A stretch of DNA of 9,916 bases. It comes from an uncultured Collinsella sp. GTDB taxonomy: Bacteria; Actinomycetota; Coriobacteriia; Coriobacteriales; Coriobacteriaceae. Position 1 is the first letter of the stretch, and the number at the start of each line of letters is the position of its first letter. Positions 7,171 through 9,916 of this stretch are shown here, piece by piece. The stretch spans positions 1 through 9,916 of the forward strand of contig CALBBA010000080.1 of the NCBI GenBank assembly GCA_937926755.1. Reading direction: 5' to 3'. A program made the translations under genes and the position numbers. The notes under the pieces are model-generated. The model searched no databases and was not told the origin of the DNA. It worked only from the letters and a program-made list of their open reading frames with translations.

Positions 7171-7318
7171 TTACAAGTAGATTCACGCGCGCCGGATGTT
7201 TCGCCGCATCCGGCGCGCGTATAGGCGACCTCCGCGGGGTCGCCGGCGCTGTGCTAGCGCTACACCGTATTTGCGCCCGCCGCGCGGTCTCGCCGGGCGT
7301 TACAGAGAGGAGCTCACT
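7171..7318 (+). other. Intercistronic hairpin array between ssnA and ygfK
   Basis: This non-coding 148-nt gap holds a perfect 14-bp GC-rich stem, ACGCGCGCCGGATG/CATCCGGCGCGCGT (7185-7198, 7207-7220, loop 8 nt). It is followed by GGCGACC/GGTCGCC (7224-7230, 7238-7244), GCGCT/AGCGC (7246-7250, 7256-7260) and CGCCCG/CGGGCG (7274-7279, 7294-7299). The ygfK ribosome binding site AGAGAGGAG follows directly. None of the stems has a T tract, so read-through into ygfK is expected. The first stem is strong enough to protect upstream mRNA from 3' exonucleases or to set differential expression of ssnA and ygfK. Confidence 0.6.
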
Positions 7319-9856
7319 ATGAGCGACATCATGAGGCCGATCCCGTTTTCGCAGCTGATGAACTGGATCATCGAGGAGCACAAGACCCAGGGCGCCGTCT
7401 TTGGCGTGCGCAAGATGGTCGCGACCAACCAGGAGGGCGCGCTTCCCATTTTTGACGAGCGCATCGAGACTCCGTTTGGCCCGGCCGCCGGTCCCAATAC
7501 GCAGCTTGCCCAGAACATCGTGGCATCCTACGTGGCCGGCTCTCGCTTCTTTGAGCTCAAGACCGTCCAGGTTATGGACGGCGAGGAGCTCTCCAAGTGT
7601 GTGAACAAGCCCTGCATCGTGGCGCAGGACGAGTGCTACAACTGCGAGTGGTCGACCGAGCTCGAGGTTCCGCAGGCCTTTGCCGAGTACGTGAAGGCAT
7701 GGTTCGCTTGCCACCTGATCGCTCGCGAGTACGGCCTGGGCAGCCCGGACGGTTTTGTCTTCAACATGTCGGTGGGTTATGACCTCGAGGGTATTAAGAG
7801 CCCCAAGGTCGACGCCTATATCGAGGGTATGAAGGATGCCAGCGGCTCCGATGTCTGGAACGAGTGCCGCACGTGGGCGCTCGCCAACCTGGACAAGTTT
7901 GAGCATGTCGACGCCGCGTTTGTCGAGTCCATCCCGGCACGCGTCTCCAATTCCATCACCGAGTCCACGCTGCACGGCTGCCCGCCCGCCGAGATCGAGC
8001 GCATCGCGACCTATCTGATCACCGAGAAGGGCCTCAACACCTACATCAAGTGCAACCCCACGCTGCTGGGCTATGAGTTTGCCCGCCAGCGCCTCAACGA
8101 GCTGGGCTTTGACTACATCGTCTTCGACGATACGCACTTCCGTGAGGACCTGCAGTGGGTCGACGCTGTGCCCATGTTCGAGCGCCTGATTGCCCTGTGC
8201 GCCGAGCGCGGCCTGGAGTTTGGCGTCAAGCTGACCAACACGTTCCCCGTCGACGTGACGAGGAACGAGCTGCCTTCCACCGAGATGTACATGTCCGGCC
8301 GTTCGCTGTTCTCGCTGACCATCGAGGCCGCCCGTCGCATTACCGAGCAGTTCGATGGCAAGCTGCGCATCAGCTACTCCGGCGGTGCCACGGTCTACAA
8401 CATCCGCGCCCTGTACGATGCCGGCATTTGGCCCGTCACTCTGGCGACCGACGTGCTCAAGCCCGGTGGCTACGAGCGCTTTAGCCAGATGGCCGGCGAG
8501 TTTACCGACCTGGATGGCAAGCCGTTTGAGGGCGTCTCGCTCGAGGCCGTGACCGCGATCCAGACCGACTCGCTCACCAACCCGCTCTACAAGAAGCCGC
8601 TGCCCCCGCTGCCCGACCGCAAGGTTGCCGGCAAGAGTCCGCTTTCTGACTGCTTTACCACGCCGTGCCGCACGAGCTGCCCCATCCAGCAGGATATCCC
8701 TGCCTATCTGGCGGCTGTTGACGAGGGCCGCTACGAGGACGCGCTCAACATCATCATCGAGCGCAACGCCCTGCCGTTCATTACCGGCACCATCTGCCCG
8801 CATCCCTGCGGTCGTGCCTGTGAGCGTGCATTCTACGAGTCCGAGGGCGCCCAGATCCGCGCCAGCAAGCTCAAGGCCGCCCGCGAGGCCATGACGGCCG
8901 TGCTGCCCAAGCTGCGCGCCCAAGCCATTGCCAACGACAGTGAGCGCAACGTTGCCGTTATCGGCGGCGGCCCGGCCGGCCTGGCGACGGCGTTCTTCCT
9001 GACGCGCGCCGGTGTGCCTGTCACTATCTTCGAGGCCCGCGATTCGCTCGGCGGCGTGGTCCGTCACGTGATTCCCGAGTTCCGCATTGCGAGCGACGAT
9101 ATCTCCCACGATGCCGAGCTCTGCCTGGCCTTTGGTGCCAAGGTACAGCTCAATGCCCGCGTAGAGTCCATCGACGAGCTCAAGGCTCAGGGCTTTACCG
9201 ACGTGGTCGTGGCCACCGGTGCTTGGATGCCCGGTTCCGCCGGCCTGGGCGAGGGTGCCGAGCTCGATGTGCTGGAGTTCCTCGAGGCCGCCAAGAAGGG
9301 CGAGAAACTCGAGCTGGGCGAGGATGTCGTAGTCATTGGCGCCGGCAACACCGCCATGGACGCGGCGCGCGTGGCCAAGCGCCTGGCCGGCGTGAAGAAC
9401 GTGCGCCTGGTGTATCGCCGTACCAAGAAGCAGATGCCTGCCGACGAGGAAGAGCTCGATCTTGCTCTTGCCGACGGCGTTGAGTTCTGCGAGCTGCTGG
9501 CTCCCAAGGCACTCAACGGCGCCGTGCTGACCTGCGACGTCATGGAGCTTGGCGAGCCGGACGCTTCCGGCAGACGCAGCCCGATCGTCATTGAGGGCAG
9601 CGAATTTGATATTCCGATGGATTGCGTTATCATGTCCCTCGGTACTTCCCCGAACCCGCTGCTGAAAGCCACCACCCCGGGTCTTGAGACCCAGAAGCGC
9701 GGCCAGATCATCGCAGACGAACACGGCCTCACCTCCATCGAGGGTGTGTACGCAGGCGGCGACGCCGTAACGGGCGCCGCAACGGTTATCCTCGCCATGG
9801 GCGCAGGCAAGACCGCCGCAGCTGCAATCGACAAGTACATTCAGGAAAAGAAGTAA
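7319..9856 (+). CDS. ygfK: YgfK-type flavin/Fe-S oxidoreductase of anaerobic purine catabolism, short form
   Basis: The ATG at 7319 follows AGAGAGGAG; an upstream extension to 7196 would run through the hairpin array. The opening SDIMRPIPFSQLM matches E. coli YgfK. Domains in order: a dihydropyrimidine/dihydroorotate dehydrogenase-like half (about 1-430; TPFGPAAGPNTQLAQNIV, LHGCPPAEIE, MYMSGRSLFSLT, ISYSGGA); a GltD-like Fe-S region with Cys445, Cys450, Cys454 and Cys493, Cys497, Cys501; an FAD-binding GGGPAG at 549-554; an NAD(P)-binding GAGNTAMDAA from 674; and a closing FAD motif (GVYAGGDAVTGAATVILAMGAG). The likely role is to pass electrons from NAD(P)H through FAD and Fe-S centres to reduce a purine-derived ring; 'selenate reductase' is a historical label. 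At 845 residues it is about 190 shorter than E. coli YgfK (about 1032): the C-terminal ferredoxin-like cysteine region is absent, and the frame ends cleanly at TAA. Cytosolic. Last gene of the set in view. Confidence 0.94.
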   Translation: MSDIMRPIPFSQLMNWIIEEHKTQGAVFGVRKMVATNQEGALPIFDERIETPFGPAAGPNTQLAQNIVASYVAGSRFFELKTVQVMDGEELSKCVNKPCIVAQDECYNCEWSTELEVPQAFAEYVKAWFACHLIAREYGLGSPDGFVFNMSVGYDLEGIKSPKVDAYIEGMKDASGSDVWNECRTWALANLDKFEHVDAAFVESIPARVSNSITESTLHGCPPAEIERIATYLITEKGLNTYIKCNPTLLGYEFARQRLNELGFDYIVFDDTHFREDLQWVDAVPMFERLIALCAERGLEFGVKLTNTFPVDVTRNELPSTEMYMSGRSLFSLTIEAARRITEQFDGKLRISYSGGATVYNIRALYDAGIWPVTLATDVLKPGGYERFSQMAGEFTDLDGKPFEGVSLEAVTAIQTDSLTNPLYKKPLPPLPDRKVAGKSPLSDCFTTPCRTSCPIQQDIPAYLAAVDEGRYEDALNIIIERNALPFITGTICPHPCGRACERAFYESEGAQIRASKLKAAREAMTAVLPKLRAQAIANDSERNVAVIGGGPAGLATAFFLTRAGVPVTIFEARDSLGGVVRHVIPEFRIASDDISHDAELCLAFGAKVQLNARVESIDELKAQGFTDVVVATGAWMPGSAGLGEGAELDVLEFLEAAKKGEKLELGEDVVVIGAGNTAMDAARVAKRLAGVKNVRLVYRRTKKQMPADEEELDLALADGVEFCELLAPKALNGAVLTCDVMELGEPDASGRRSPIVIEGSEFDIPMDCVIMSLGTSPNPLLKATTPGLETQKRGQIIADEHGLTSIEGVYAGGDAVTGAATVILAMGAGKTAAAAIDKYIQEKK

Positions 9857-9882
9857 GTCCGCTTTTCCCCTAACCTAAAATG

Positions 9883-9916
9883 AACGGCACCGGTGACAGA
9901 TTTCATCGGTGCCGTT
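9883..9916 (+). terminator. Probable rho-independent terminator after ygfK, cut by window end
   Basis: The inverted repeat AACGGCACCG-GTGA (9883-9896) pairs with TCAT-CGGTGCCGTT (9903-9916) around a 6-nt loop: 14 pairs including one G-T wobble. It starts 26 nt after the ygfK stop. The 3' arm ends in TT at the last base of the window, so the expected T run cannot be seen. If real, the transcript probably ends here and the operon in view is permease-ssnA-ygfK. Confidence 0.72.

Noticed and set aside
7151..9724. 857-residue open frame on the minus strand
   Set aside because: Antisense to ygfK and rich in Gly, Ala, Leu, Val, His and Arg, typical of mirror frames in GC-rich genes. No domain is recognisable and no good ribosome binding site was seen.
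7319..9856. Selenium chemistry suggested by the old YgfK name 'selenate reductase'
   Set aside because: There is no in-frame TGA to suggest selenocysteine, and the domain layout and purine neighbours favour a purine-pathway role.
1..9916. Mobile elements, CRISPR arrays, tRNA or rRNA genes
   Set aside because: No transposase or integrase motifs, no regularly spaced repeats, and no recognisable tRNA or rRNA sequence on either strand.

Overview
The window is GC-rich, with G or C at most third codon positions. It carries densely packed protein genes with strong AAGGAG-type ribosome binding sites, and no RNA genes, insertion sequences or CRISPR. The gene set (long U32 protein, RidA, DauR/YheO-like regulator, NCS2 permease, SsnA, YgfK) and its codon use fit a strictly anaerobic gut actinobacterium of the Coriobacteriia, probably Collinsella or a relative. 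The taxon is inferred from gene content and style, not shown directly.

Layout. Positions 1-2425 (minus strand) hold most of a long U32-family protein whose C-terminal end lies outside the window. A divergent intergenic region of about 300 bp follows. Then comes ridA (2726-3103, plus), which ends at a strong bidirectional terminator (3134-3171) shared with a convergent minus-strand gene at 3216-3872. That gene encodes a YheO/DauR-type regulator (PAS-like domain plus HTH). A 352-bp regulatory region (3873-4224) separates the regulator from a divergent plus-strand set of three genes: an NCS2 purine permease (4225-5619), ssnA (5815-7170) and ygfK (7319-9856). The two gaps inside this set, about 195 and 148 nt, are filled with consecutive GC-rich hairpins. 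A terminator-like hairpin at 9883-9916 follows ygfK.

How the genes may work together. ssnA and ygfK are hallmark genes of the anaerobic purine (urate/xanthine) degradation cluster known from E. coli (the yge/ygf region) and from many gut anaerobes. Placed behind an NCS2 permease, they suggest uptake of an oxidised purine followed by reductive opening of the ring system. The divergent DauR-like gene is the obvious candidate regulator. RidA could remove reactive enamine/imine intermediates, but it is separately transcribed and may be plain housekeeping. The other usual members (ygeX, ygeY, ygeW, hyuA, xdh genes) are not in the window.

Points that stand out: the YgfK lacks the C-terminal ferredoxin-like extension of the E. 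coli protein; the permease has glutamine at two positions normally occupied by functional carboxylates; a Fur-like box overlaps a candidate promoter of the purine operon; and both intercistronic gaps are dense with hairpins.
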